Below, piece after piece: positions 32,460 to 39,828 of a stretch of DNA of 64,000 nt. Location of the stretch: assembly GCF_049316285.1 (NCBI RefSeq), contig NZ_JBMOXA010000027.1, positions 1-64,000 on the forward strand. The letters are read 5' to 3'. Every line of letters starts with the position of its first letter. Within the stretch, counting starts at the first letter, position 1. The notes under the pieces are model-generated. The model was not told the DNA's origin. It did not search any database and saw only the letters and a program-made list of their open reading frames with translations. Origin of the DNA: Rhodoferax_B sp049316285 (GTDB taxonomy: Bacteria > Pseudomonadota > Gammaproteobacteria > Burkholderiales > Burkholderiaceae_C). The position numbers were made by a program, and so were the translations under genes.

Positions 32460-32968
32460 AAGGAAGCACTCGCGTTGGCGTCGAAATGGTCGTCCGCCGC
32501 AAAACTGCGGTGCACAGCGTAGTCGCGGAGGATCAGCAAAAAGTGCGCGATGAGCAGCACGCCGCCAAGCACCATGGCGCTGTACACATAGGCAAACGGG
32601 ATCTGCGTCACCGGCGTCATCTGAAACATCGTGCGCTGCATGTAAAGCCAGCCGTACCAGACCATGAAACCAAAGAAGCTGAGCAGCAAGCCCGCCACCA
32701 GGATGCGCAGCGCAATGCCGCCTTTGCGTGGCAGGGCGTCCTGGAGGTTTTCTACGGCGATGTGGCCACCGTAACGCAGCACCGGGCCTGCGCCCAGAAA
32801 GGTGAGCCAGATCATCAGGTAGCGCGCCACCTCCTCAGCCCATTCCAGCGATGAGTCGGTAAGGTAGCGTAGGGCGACGTTGGTGAAAATGATCACCGAC
32901 ATTGCCGCCAGCAGCAGGATCAACGCCCAGCGGTTGATGCCCAGCAGATAACGTTCGAATGTTTGCAT
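32456..32968 (-). CDS. dctQ: TRAP transporter small permease (DctQ-type)
   Basis: A 170-residue protein with four hydrophobic segments (around residues 14-32, 47-63, 82-104 and 122-145) and the DctQ signature NVALRYLTDSSLEWAEEVAR then YLMIWLTFLGAG. It pairs with the large permease encoded next, with an ATGA overlap. ATG 32968 starts MQTFERYLLGINRW; upstream starts are not supported. Confidence 0.93.
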   Translation of the reverse strand: MQTFERYLLGINRWALILLLAAMSVIIFTNVALRYLTDSSLEWAEEVARYLMIWLTFLGAGPVLRYGGHIAVENLQDALPRKGGIALRILVAGLLLSFFGFMVWYGWLYMQRTMFQMTPVTQIPFAYVYSAMVLGGVLLIAHFLLILRDYAVHRSFAADDHFDANASASL

Positions 32969-33037
32969 GATTTTTCTGCGAACGAAGCCAGCCCCGGCGG
33001 CCGTGAGGGCCACCAGCGCCAGCCACTGCGAGCTTGT

Positions 33038-34030
33038 TTAATGGACGTCTTGAATGCGCTTGATGTTTTCGGCGCCGAATTCCTTGGCGTACGCGGCATA
33101 GGCCGGTTTCAGGGCGTCCTGGAACGCCTTCTTGTCGACGTTACGCACCACCTGCATGCCTTCTTTTTCGAGCAGGGCCACACCAGTGGCGTCGTCTTCG
33201 TCCACCTTCTTGCGTTGCGCCACCACGCTCACCTGGGCTGCGTCCAGGAACACCTTCTTGTCGGCGTCGTTCAGCTTGTTCCAGACTTTTGGCGTGAGCA
33301 GCAACAACGCTGGTGAATACACGTGGCCCGTCAATGACAGGTACTTCTGCACCTGTGAAAACTTGGCCGTGGTGATGATGGGAATCGGGTTCTCCTGGCC
33401 GTCCACCGTGCCCTGCTGCAGCGCACCGAACACTTCAGGGAAGGACATGGGCGTGGGCTGCATGCCAAAGGTGCGGTAGCCGTCCATGTGCACCTTGTTC
33501 TCCATGGTGCGCACTTTCAAGCCCTTGGTGTCCTCGGGTTTGACGATGGGCCGTTTGCTGTTGGTGATGTGGCGAAAGCCGTTCTCCGTCCAGCCCAAGG
33601 CGATCAGCCCCTTGGATGGGAACTTGGTCAGCAGGTCTTGGCCAATCGGGCCGTCGAAAACCTTGCGCGCGTGCTCGTAGTCGCGAAACAGGAATGGAAT
33701 GTCGACCACGCGGATTTCGGGCACGAAGTTGCCCACCGGCCCGGTGGAAGTGATCACGGCGTCCTGTGTGCCCAGCTGCACCGCCTCGATCTGCTCACGT
33801 TCACCCCCCAGCGCCGAGCTGGGGAACTGCTGGCATTTGTAGCGGCCTTGTGTTCCTTTCTCGATCTCGGCACAGAACGTCGTGGAACCAACCCAGTAGT
33901 GCGACCCCTGCGCCGGCGTGTAGCCAATCTTCAGAACGGTTTGGGCTTGCACGCCGCCGGCGGCAACCGTCATCAACACAGCGGCCACGGAGGCGCCAAG
34001 CGTAGGGCGAAAGTTAGAGCGAAGCTTCAC
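33038..34030 (-). CDS. dctP: TRAP transporter substrate-binding protein (DctP family)
   Basis: A 330-residue periplasmic receptor with a cleavable signal peptide (core LGASVAAVLMTVAAGGVQAQ). The mature part starts TVLKIGYTPAQGSHYW. DctP features include the arginine in GLKVRTMENKVH that usually binds the substrate carboxylate, and NPIPIITTAKFSQVQKYLSLT. This fits a carboxylate ligand. GTG start at 34030 with AGGAG 9 bases before. It is followed by dctQ and dctM, completing the transporter. Confidence 0.95.
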   Translation of the reverse strand: MKLRSNFRPTLGASVAAVLMTVAAGGVQAQTVLKIGYTPAQGSHYWVGSTTFCAEIEKGTQGRYKCQQFPSSALGGEREQIEAVQLGTQDAVITSTGPVGNFVPEIRVVDIPFLFRDYEHARKVFDGPIGQDLLTKFPSKGLIALGWTENGFRHITNSKRPIVKPEDTKGLKVRTMENKVHMDGYRTFGMQPTPMSFPEVFGALQQGTVDGQENPIPIITTAKFSQVQKYLSLTGHVYSPALLLLTPKVWNKLNDADKKVFLDAAQVSVVAQRKKVDEDDATGVALLEKEGMQVVRNVDKKAFQDALKPAYAAYAKEFGAENIKRIQDVH

Positions 34031-34113
34031 AATTGTCTCCTGTGAGGGGGGGGCTAGGAAGGAAAATGGCCGTGCGCCTGTACCGACACATCGGTTGGGA
34101 AATAAAAGCGTTC

Positions 34114-34944
34114 TCAGGTGATGCGCTGGATGCTCTGCGCGATTTCTTCGCGGTCAAACACCTTGAGCCAGTCCTCGCGCATCAGGCGCGGTTTGCCAAA
34201 TGTGATGGCCTTGTTGCAGGCATCTGAAAACGCCCCCGGGATCTCCTTGAAGATCACCGCGCTCAGGATGGTCATGTGGCCCAGCAAAAAATCGCGCGCG
34301 CAGTCGGCGGGCACCCCGCGCGCCACCACCTCATCCATGGCCTCGCGCATCACGTCCAGCAGCGTGGCACAGACCGTCTCCGACAAACCCGGCTCCAGCA
34401 GCGCCATCTGTTCAACGGTGACGCGGTAGGTGCGCAGGATGGGCGCGTAGATGGTTTTGGCAATCTCTTCGCCAAGATCAAAATCGGCGGCTGTGCCTTG
34501 CATCAGCGCACTCACAACCGATTGCGGCGCATGGCCACCACCGAAGAAATCCACCTGGCCGTCCTTGCGCAGGGCGTCGCTGAAGATGGGCGGGTGACAG
34601 GGGTGCGCCACAAAGTAGGCCAAATCTTCGCGCTCGGGCAGATGGCCGGCAAACGGCGCTGCCGCATCCAGCGTCATGACCATGGTGCCGGGCGCGAGCT
34701 GCGGCACGATCTGTGTGGCCACCTTGCCAATGGCCGTGTCTGGAATTGCCAAGATGACCACTTGTGCGTTTTCCAGCGCACGGGCCTGGTCGACACATTC
34801 CACACCCAGCTCATCGCGCAAGCGCTGGCGTCCCACCTCACCCACTTCCACATGACGCACTTCAAAACGCGAGCCACGCAGGTTCTTGGCCAACCGAACA
34901 CCCATTTTTCCACCGGCGCCCAGCAGCGCAATCACGGTCTTCAT
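34114..34944 (-). CDS. apnO: Probable D-apionate oxidoisomerase (phosphogluconate dehydrogenase C-terminal family)
   Basis: A 276-residue NAD-dependent enzyme with an N-terminal Rossmann fold (MKTVIALLGAGGKMGVRLAKN) and a helical C-terminal domain like the phosphogluconate dehydrogenase C-terminal family (AHPCHPPIFSD, LEPGLSETVCATLLDVM, CARDFLLGHMTI). That domain pair is the one I know from ApnO, which converts D-apionate to 3-oxo-isoapionate. The kinase and RuBisCO-like protein downstream would take the next two steps. TAGGAG lies 9 bases before ATG 34944. It is the first gene of the operon. A related acid-sugar dehydrogenase is the alternative. Confidence 0.72.
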   Translation of the reverse strand: MKTVIALLGAGGKMGVRLAKNLRGSRFEVRHVEVGEVGRQRLRDELGVECVDQARALENAQVVILAIPDTAIGKVATQIVPQLAPGTMVMTLDAAAPFAGHLPEREDLAYFVAHPCHPPIFSDALRKDGQVDFFGGGHAPQSVVSALMQGTAADFDLGEEIAKTIYAPILRTYRVTVEQMALLEPGLSETVCATLLDVMREAMDEVVARGVPADCARDFLLGHMTILSAVIFKEIPGAFSDACNKAITFGKPRLMREDWLKVFDREEIAQSIQRIT

Positions 34945-34978
34945 CGGACCATCTCCTAAGTTAAGTAATGGCGTGATG

Positions 34979-34995
34979 GTATGACGACATGATAT
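34979..34995 (-). promoter_or_regulatory. Possible GntR-type operator before the acid-sugar operon
   Basis: GTATGACGACATGATAT, 35 bp upstream of the apnO-like start, is an imperfect inverted repeat (matching TAT-A-G / C-T-ATA half-sites). Spacing fits a repressor site of the GntR/FCD protein encoded in the operon. Only symmetry and position support it; no clear -35/-10 pair was identified. Confidence 0.3.
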
Positions 34996-35599
34996 CAAGC
35001 AGACTGGGTTTAACCCTAGCGAGGGTAAGCTCGTACGCTAGGTCGGTCGGCCGGTTTGAGGAGCTGCGGTACATCCAGGCACGGCACAACCAGGCATTCG
35101 AGCCGCATGGCGACAAGCCTTGCTGCGCTCAGTGTTCGATGAAGCCGCAATAGCCTCAATACCCCTTCGTCGGCTGACAGCGTTTGCAGGTGCCTATGTC
35201 TGCCGGAATAAAGCTCCGCAGGGCTGCACGCAGGACTTTTGGCGCTGGCGGCGCTGCGCACGCGCCCTCACCGCTCAGCGCCGGGCAACACTGCTTTGCT
35301 GGCTTGCTGCTCGTGGGTAATGGTTTACCGGGATACACCCAGATCGGCCCGTTGCGGGCCACGATCGGTCTCAGGCAATTGGTGAAGAGTTTTGAAAAAA
35401 GCTCGCGCGACGGCAACACATCCTGCGACCTGGGGGATAAGGGCCTGCGAGCAGTCTTGGGGATGACGGTGCCAGGCGCACGATTGGCAGCGTAGGCATT
35501 CCGCTGCTCTGCAGGCCCTTGCAATACGCCGCCAGCCCATTTGGGCGGCGTGATCGCGAAAGTGAAAGTGCATGCGGGCCAGTGCCGCGTGTGTGTCGC
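34996..35599. other. Intergenic region of about 600 bp without a convincing gene
   Basis: Open frames of 100-120 codons exist on both strands (for example 35156-35524 on the - strand), but their products are low-complexity, rich in Arg/Pro/Ala/Cys, lack ribosome binding sites and match nothing I recognise. It contains a hairpin (ACGCCGCC 35525-35532 with GGCGGCGT 35543-35550), about 50 bp past the stop of the Bug receptor gene, without a T-run. Probably promoter of the acid-sugar operon plus decayed or non-coding sequence. Confidence 0.5.
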
Positions 35600-36580
35600 C
35601 TACTGTGGCTCAAGCCCCGAAGCCTTCACCAGCTCCGCATGCAGCGTGATCTCCTGTGCAATGGTTTGCTGGAACTGCTCGGGCGTGGTGGGCGCCACCT
35701 CCATGCCTATGTCTTGCAATTGCTTCTTCACATCCTCGCTCTGCAAAATGGCGTGCACCTGGCGGTTCAGCTGGTTCACCAGGGGACGTGGCGTGTTGGC
35801 CGGCGCCAGCAGGCCAATCCAGGTCTGCATCACCATGTTAGGGATGCCGGCTTCGCGCATCGTGGGTGTGTCTGCGATCAGCGCCGAGCGTTTGTCGCTC
35901 ATCAATGCCAGCGCCGTGAGTTTGCCCGACTTGAGGTAAGGCAAAGCCTCTGGCAGTGGCGCAAACAGCAAATCAACATTGCCACCCAGCAAGTCGTTGA
36001 TGGCCAACGCGCCACCCTTGTACGGCACGTGGGTCATGCGCACCTGTGCGCGTGTCTCGAACATCAGTGCGGCCAGGTGTTGTGGGCTGCCGTCACCCGA
36101 GGTGGCGTAGTTCAAGCTACCGGGCTTGGCCTTGGCGGCAGCCAGCAGCGCCCCGGCGCTTGCGAACTTCTCTTTGTCCTTGACCACCAGCACCATCGAT
36201 TGGTTGGCGAGCTTGGTGATGGGAGCGAAGTCCGCTTGCGGGTCGTAAGGCAGCTCTTTGAAGATGCTCTTATTGGTGGTCAAGAAAGACGCTGGCGAAG
36301 CCATCAACGTATAACCATCCGGTGCGGCCTTGGCCACCGTGGGCAGACCGATGCGGCCGGACGCGCCGGCCCGGTTGTCCACCACAAAGGGTTGGCCGGT
36401 GACGGCGGCCAGCTTCTGGCCCACCATGCGCGCAATGATGTCCACACCACCACCCGCCGGCAAGGCCACGATGAGCTTGACAGGATGGTCGGGATAAGTG
36501 CCCTGTGCACCAGCAGGCACGGCTGCGACCAACAGGCCCAGCGCGCACGCCAGGAGAGAAATTCTGCGTTGAGTGTTCAT
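35600..36580 (-). CDS. Tripartite tricarboxylate transporter substrate-binding protein (Bug family)
   Basis: A 326-residue periplasmic receptor of the TctC/Bug family. Signal peptide: MNTQRRISLLACALGLLVAA then a cut near AGAQ. Mature start is TYPDHPVKLIVALPAGGGVDIIARM, the classical Bug opening. Other features include VVDNRAGASGRIG and TFRMTHVPYKGG-like RMTHVPYKGG. No TctA/TctB permease is adjacent, which is usual for the many orphan Bug proteins of Burkholderiales. GGAG precedes ATG 36580. It follows the UraD gene by 19 bp, so they are one transcription unit. Ligand unknown, perhaps a purine or ureide degradation product. Confidence 0.93.
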   Translation of the reverse strand: MNTQRRISLLACALGLLVAAVPAGAQGTYPDHPVKLIVALPAGGGVDIIARMVGQKLAAVTGQPFVVDNRAGASGRIGLPTVAKAAPDGYTLMASPASFLTTNKSIFKELPYDPQADFAPITKLANQSMVLVVKDKEKFASAGALLAAAKAKPGSLNYATSGDGSPQHLAALMFETRAQVRMTHVPYKGGALAINDLLGGNVDLLFAPLPEALPYLKSGKLTALALMSDKRSALIADTPTMREAGIPNMVMQTWIGLLAPANTPRPLVNQLNRQVHAILQSEDVKKQLQDIGMEVAPTTPEQFQQTIAQEITLHAELVKASGLEPQ

Positions 36581-36599
36581 GGCTAACTCCGGTGGTAAA

Positions 36600-37148
36600 T
36601 CAAGAAGGGATGGATTCGCGGGTGATGGACTCGTCTGACACAAGACGCTCCAGCCGCAGACGGGTAATGGCGGCAATCTCATCGAGCGCGGTGTGCAGTT
36701 CGCTGGCGCGGTCACGCTGCAGGCGCTGCTCGAAGGCTTGCAAGGCCGACGCCCGGGTGTGGCGGCGAATGCAAAGAATGAACGGGAAGCCGAAACGTGT
36801 GCGGTAGGCGCGGTTGAGCGCGTTCCAGCGCTCGGCCTCGTGGGCCTCCAGCCGGGCCAACGAAAGCGTGCCCTGCTCGGCGACGGACGCATCGGTCATC
36901 GTGCCCCGGCGGCTGTCTTCACCGGCCAGTTCAGGGTGCCCGGCATAAAAGGCCACACGTGTGGCCTCGTCTTGTGCCGCCACCAGCGCCACCATGGCCG
37001 AGTGCAAGGCCTCGACGCTGGCAAATGGCCGCTGCTGGACGACGCCGCGCGCCACCCAGGGCGCGTGCTCCCAGATGTCCGCCAGAGCGGCGCAAAAGAC
37101 TTCGGGCGCGCTGGTATTGAGTTGTTCCAGGTTGAATCGTGTGCTCAT
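36600..37148 (-). CDS. uraD: 2-oxo-4-hydroxy-4-carboxy-5-ureidoimidazoline decarboxylase (OHCU decarboxylase)
   Basis: A 182-residue enzyme of the last uric-acid step, converting OHCU to S-allantoin. The family signature HPELAGE with catalytic H71 is present, as are FGFPFILCIRRHT and the start FNLEQLN. Length is normal. No other urate gene (pucL, uricase, HIU hydrolase) lies within the window; only a Bug receptor and a LysR regulator are adjacent. ATG 37148 is chosen over an upstream start that adds nine unlikely residues. Confidence 0.88.
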   Translation of the reverse strand: MSTRFNLEQLNTSAPEVFCAALADIWEHAPWVARGVVQQRPFASVEALHSAMVALVAAQDEATRVAFYAGHPELAGEDSRRGTMTDASVAEQGTLSLARLEAHEAERWNALNRAYRTRFGFPFILCIRRHTRASALQAFEQRLQRDRASELHTALDEIAAITRLRLERLVSDESITRESIPS

Positions 37149-37191
37149 GGACCGGATCGTAGGCACGCGATTCATTGCCGTCCATCACCAT

Positions 37192-37215
37192 TTTTGCAGT
37201 TCTGCATACGCAAAA
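37192..37215. promoter_or_regulatory. Inverted repeat in the uraD-lysR divergent promoter (LysR site candidate)
   Basis: TTTTGC (37192-37197) and GCAAAA (37210-37215) are separated by 12 bp, about 45 bp from each divergent start. Divergent position and spacing suit a LysR-type regulator site controlling uraD-Bug and itself. Confidence 0.45.
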
Positions 37216-37254
37216 TTAGTACACTCAATCCACCTCGTTCCTGCCAAAGAATCC

Positions 37255-38199
37255 ATGCGCCATTCGCTTGTTCCCGCCGGACTGCGTTACGTCGACCAGG
37301 TTGCGCGCTCGGGCTCCATCCAAAAAGCCGCACGTGAACTGCACGTGGCGGCGTCAGCCATCAACCGCCAGATCCTGCAACTGGAAGAAGAACTCGGTGT
37401 GCCCTTGTTCGAGCGGCTGCCGCGCGGCATGCGCTTGACGCCCTCGGGCGACGCACTTGTCACACTGACGCGCCACTGGCGCCAGGACGAACGCAGCGTG
37501 CTCGCCGAAATCCGGCGCATACAGGGCGTGCACCAGGGCCATGTGTCACTGGTGGCCATGGACAGCCATGCCACCAGCGTGATGCCCGCACTGGTACGCG
37601 ATCTGGGGGCACAACATCCACTGGTCAGCCTGTCCATCTCACTGGCCACACCCGACGATGCCGAAGCCGCACTGCTCACCGGCCAGGCCGACCTGGCCGC
37701 CATCTTCAACCTCAAGCCCCGCCGCGAACTGCTGGTGCTCTGGAAAAGCGCGCTGCCCCTGGGCTGCGTGGTGGCGCCCGGCCACGCGCTAGCCCAGCGC
37801 GAAACCGTGAGTTTTCAAGAGGCCGTGGCCCATCCAGTCGCGCTGCAGAGCAAGGCGCTGACGATACGACGTTATCTGGAGGCGCAGTACAACTGGCTGT
37901 TCAAGGAGCCGCGCCGCTACACCGAAAGCAACTCCTTGCAATTGGTGAAGCAATTGGCGCTGGGCGGCAACCACGTCGTGTTCACGTCCGAGTTGGACGT
38001 AGCGGCAGAGCTGGCGGCCCAACAACTGGTCTTCATCCCCATCCGAGACCGGGGAGCCGAACCTCAGGAGATCAGCGTGGCGATTGACGCCACCAAGCCA
38101 CCTGGGACCATCGTGAAGGTGGTGTCCGAGCGGCTCATCGCCGCGCTGCAGGACTGCCTGACCGCGGCGCGTCAACACGGTACAAGCGCCGCCCGCTGA
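37255..38199 (+). CDS. LysR family transcriptional regulator
   Basis: A 314-residue regulator with an N-terminal winged helix (LRYVDQVARSGSIQKAARELHVAASAINRQ, split about residues 10-45, then LEEELGVPLFERLPRGMRLTPSG) and a C-terminal periplasmic-binding-like effector domain from about residue 90. It is divergent from uraD and the Bug gene and most likely controls them. ATG 37255 fits the usual HTH offset; the ORF remains open upstream but that part is antisense to uraD. Confidence 0.93.
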   Translation: MRHSLVPAGLRYVDQVARSGSIQKAARELHVAASAINRQILQLEEELGVPLFERLPRGMRLTPSGDALVTLTRHWRQDERSVLAEIRRIQGVHQGHVSLVAMDSHATSVMPALVRDLGAQHPLVSLSISLATPDDAEAALLTGQADLAAIFNLKPRRELLVLWKSALPLGCVVAPGHALAQRETVSFQEAVAHPVALQSKALTIRRYLEAQYNWLFKEPRRYTESNSLQLVKQLALGGNHVVFTSELDVAAELAAQQLVFIPIRDRGAEPQEISVAIDATKPPGTIVKVVSERLIAALQDCLTAARQHGTSAAR

Positions 38200-38277
38200 C
38201 AAGGCTCAACAAACACGCGTCACCGGGATAGTCAAGCAATGACTTTCGCAATCCCTTGGGTCGCAGTAAGCGCTGGC

Positions 38278-39828
38278 CTATGCTGGCGTCGCTTCAGAAG
38301 GCGACCAGGTCGTGACGCGGTTACGGCCATTCTTCTTGGCGTGGTAGAGCGCCTGGTCCGCCAGGTCAATCAGTGTGGCCGGATCGGCTACGTGTGGCCC
38401 GATCTCGGCCACACCAAAACTCATCGTGACGCGCACACCAACGTGGTCGCGCAGTGACGCGCCCAGATTGCTTTCCACGTCCTCGCGCAGCCGTTCGGCA
38501 ATCTCGCTGGCCTGCGCAGCCGTGCCGCCCGGCAGCATGATGCAGAACTCCTCGCCGCCGTAACGCCCGACAAAATCGCCTAGCCGCAAGCCGCGCGACA
38601 GCGCCTTCGCCGCCCCCTGTATCACCTGGTCGCCGCCAGCGTGGCCGTATTTGTCATTCACCTGCTTGAAGTGGTCGATGTCACACATGATGCAGCTGAT
38701 CGGCAGGCCCGCCGCCTTGGCTTCGGCAAAACGTTGTTCCGCCTGCTGCATCAGCGAACGGCGGTTGAAGATACCGGTCAATGCGTCGCGGGTGGCCAGC
38801 AGTGTCAGTTCTTCATTCTGGCGTTCGATCTCGCGCTGCGAGGCACTCAGCGCACCCAAAGCAACCTGCAGCCGCTCGGTGCGTTCCTGCAGTTCGGTCA
38901 CGTCGGAGAACGTGGCCAGGCAGCCGCGCACCTGTTTGCCCCCTTCGGTGATGGGCGCGCAGTTCATCACCAGTTCACGGCGCGGCACACCGGGCGCTTC
39001 CAGCTTTAAGGGCACCCCCAGGACGGCGCGGTTGTCCTGCACGGCCTGCCGCCACGGCAGCGCCTTGGTGTCGGCTGGCAAAGTGGCCAGCAGCCAGGAG
39101 AGTTTGGCCACGTCGACACCGGTGAGTGCTTCGGGTTGTTCGTTGTGCAATTCGCAGAAGGCACGGTTGGCGAGCATGATGCGCCCCGACAGATCGAGCA
39201 CCAGCACACCTTCGGTCAGTGTGTCGAAAGCGTTGCGCACACGCTCCGGCACGGCAGCGTTTGGATCGAGGTGCCGCAAGACGCGCCGCAGGTACAGCGA
39301 AAACGCCACAAAGCCGACACCCGCGACGAACAGCATCCACCGCGCCAGCGGATCCCGCAGCCATTCGCCCATCGTGCCGGGCAAGGCCGGTTTGAAAACC
39401 AGTTGCACCTCGCCCCAGGCATTGCCGTTGGAGATCAGCGGCACGCGGATATTGTCTGTGGTCGACAAATCTCCGGGCGCCAACCGCCAGCCCCGGGTGT
39501 GCTCACCGAGCTGCGCCAGGATCTGCTTGTCGGCACCAATGACACGCGCGGACAGCAGTTGGGGCTCGCGCCGCTGCGCATCTTTCAGCACCTGCTGCAA
39601 CGCAGAATCCGGCGAAGGCAGCGCATCGACGCCGGCGCGCAGCGCCAGCACCACTTCGCCGCCGACGATGCGCGCCACCTGCGAGCGGTAATGGCGCGCC
39701 GAGTCCGTGCGATCCGGCGGATAAGCCGTGAACACTTCGGCGATCAGCACCAGCGTGATCATCAACGACACCAGGCCCAACGCAACACGCACCGAGGGGC
39801 TCAGCAGGCTTTGCAACCAGCGTTTCAT
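38278..39828 (-). CDS. Membrane diguanylate cyclase with PAS and GGDEF domains
   Basis: A 516-residue protein. TM1 (about 14-35) and TM2 (about 164-180) enclose a periplasmic sensor region of about 125 residues. A PAS domain follows (about 198-310: AFDTLTEGVLVLDLSGRIMLAN), a short coiled coil (315-342), then a GGDEF domain. The active motif is GGEEF at 424-428, so synthesis of cyclic di-GMP is expected. RLGD at 415-418, five residues before it, is an intact inhibitory I-site. Its ATG overlaps the stop of the giant protein gene by 4 nt, so it is the last gene of that operon and may signal about its export or surface state. Confidence 0.93.
   Translation of the reverse strand: MKRWLQSLLSPSVRVALGLVSLMITLVLIAEVFTAYPPDRTDSARHYRSQVARIVGGEVVLALRAGVDALPSPDSALQQVLKDAQRREPQLLSARVIGADKQILAQLGEHTRGWRLAPGDLSTTDNIRVPLISNGNAWGEVQLVFKPALPGTMGEWLRDPLARWMLFVAGVGFVAFSLYLRRVLRHLDPNAAVPERVRNAFDTLTEGVLVLDLSGRIMLANRAFCELHNEQPEALTGVDVAKLSWLLATLPADTKALPWRQAVQDNRAVLGVPLKLEAPGVPRRELVMNCAPITEGGKQVRGCLATFSDVTELQERTERLQVALGALSASQREIERQNEELTLLATRDALTGIFNRRSLMQQAEQRFAEAKAAGLPISCIMCDIDHFKQVNDKYGHAGGDQVIQGAAKALSRGLRLGDFVGRYGGEEFCIMLPGGTAAQASEIAERLREDVESNLGASLRDHVGVRVTMSFGVAEIGPHVADPATLIDLADQALYHAKKNGRNRVTTWSPSEATPA

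Noticed and set aside
35156..35524. 122-codon - strand ORF between the acid-sugar operon and the Bug gene
   Set aside because: Overlapping open frames exist on both strands here; the composition is disordered and no ribosome binding site or family pattern is seen.
38278..39828. Degenerate, receptor-only GGDEF protein
   Set aside because: The GGEEF motif and the RLGD I-site are intact, so an active cyclase is expected.
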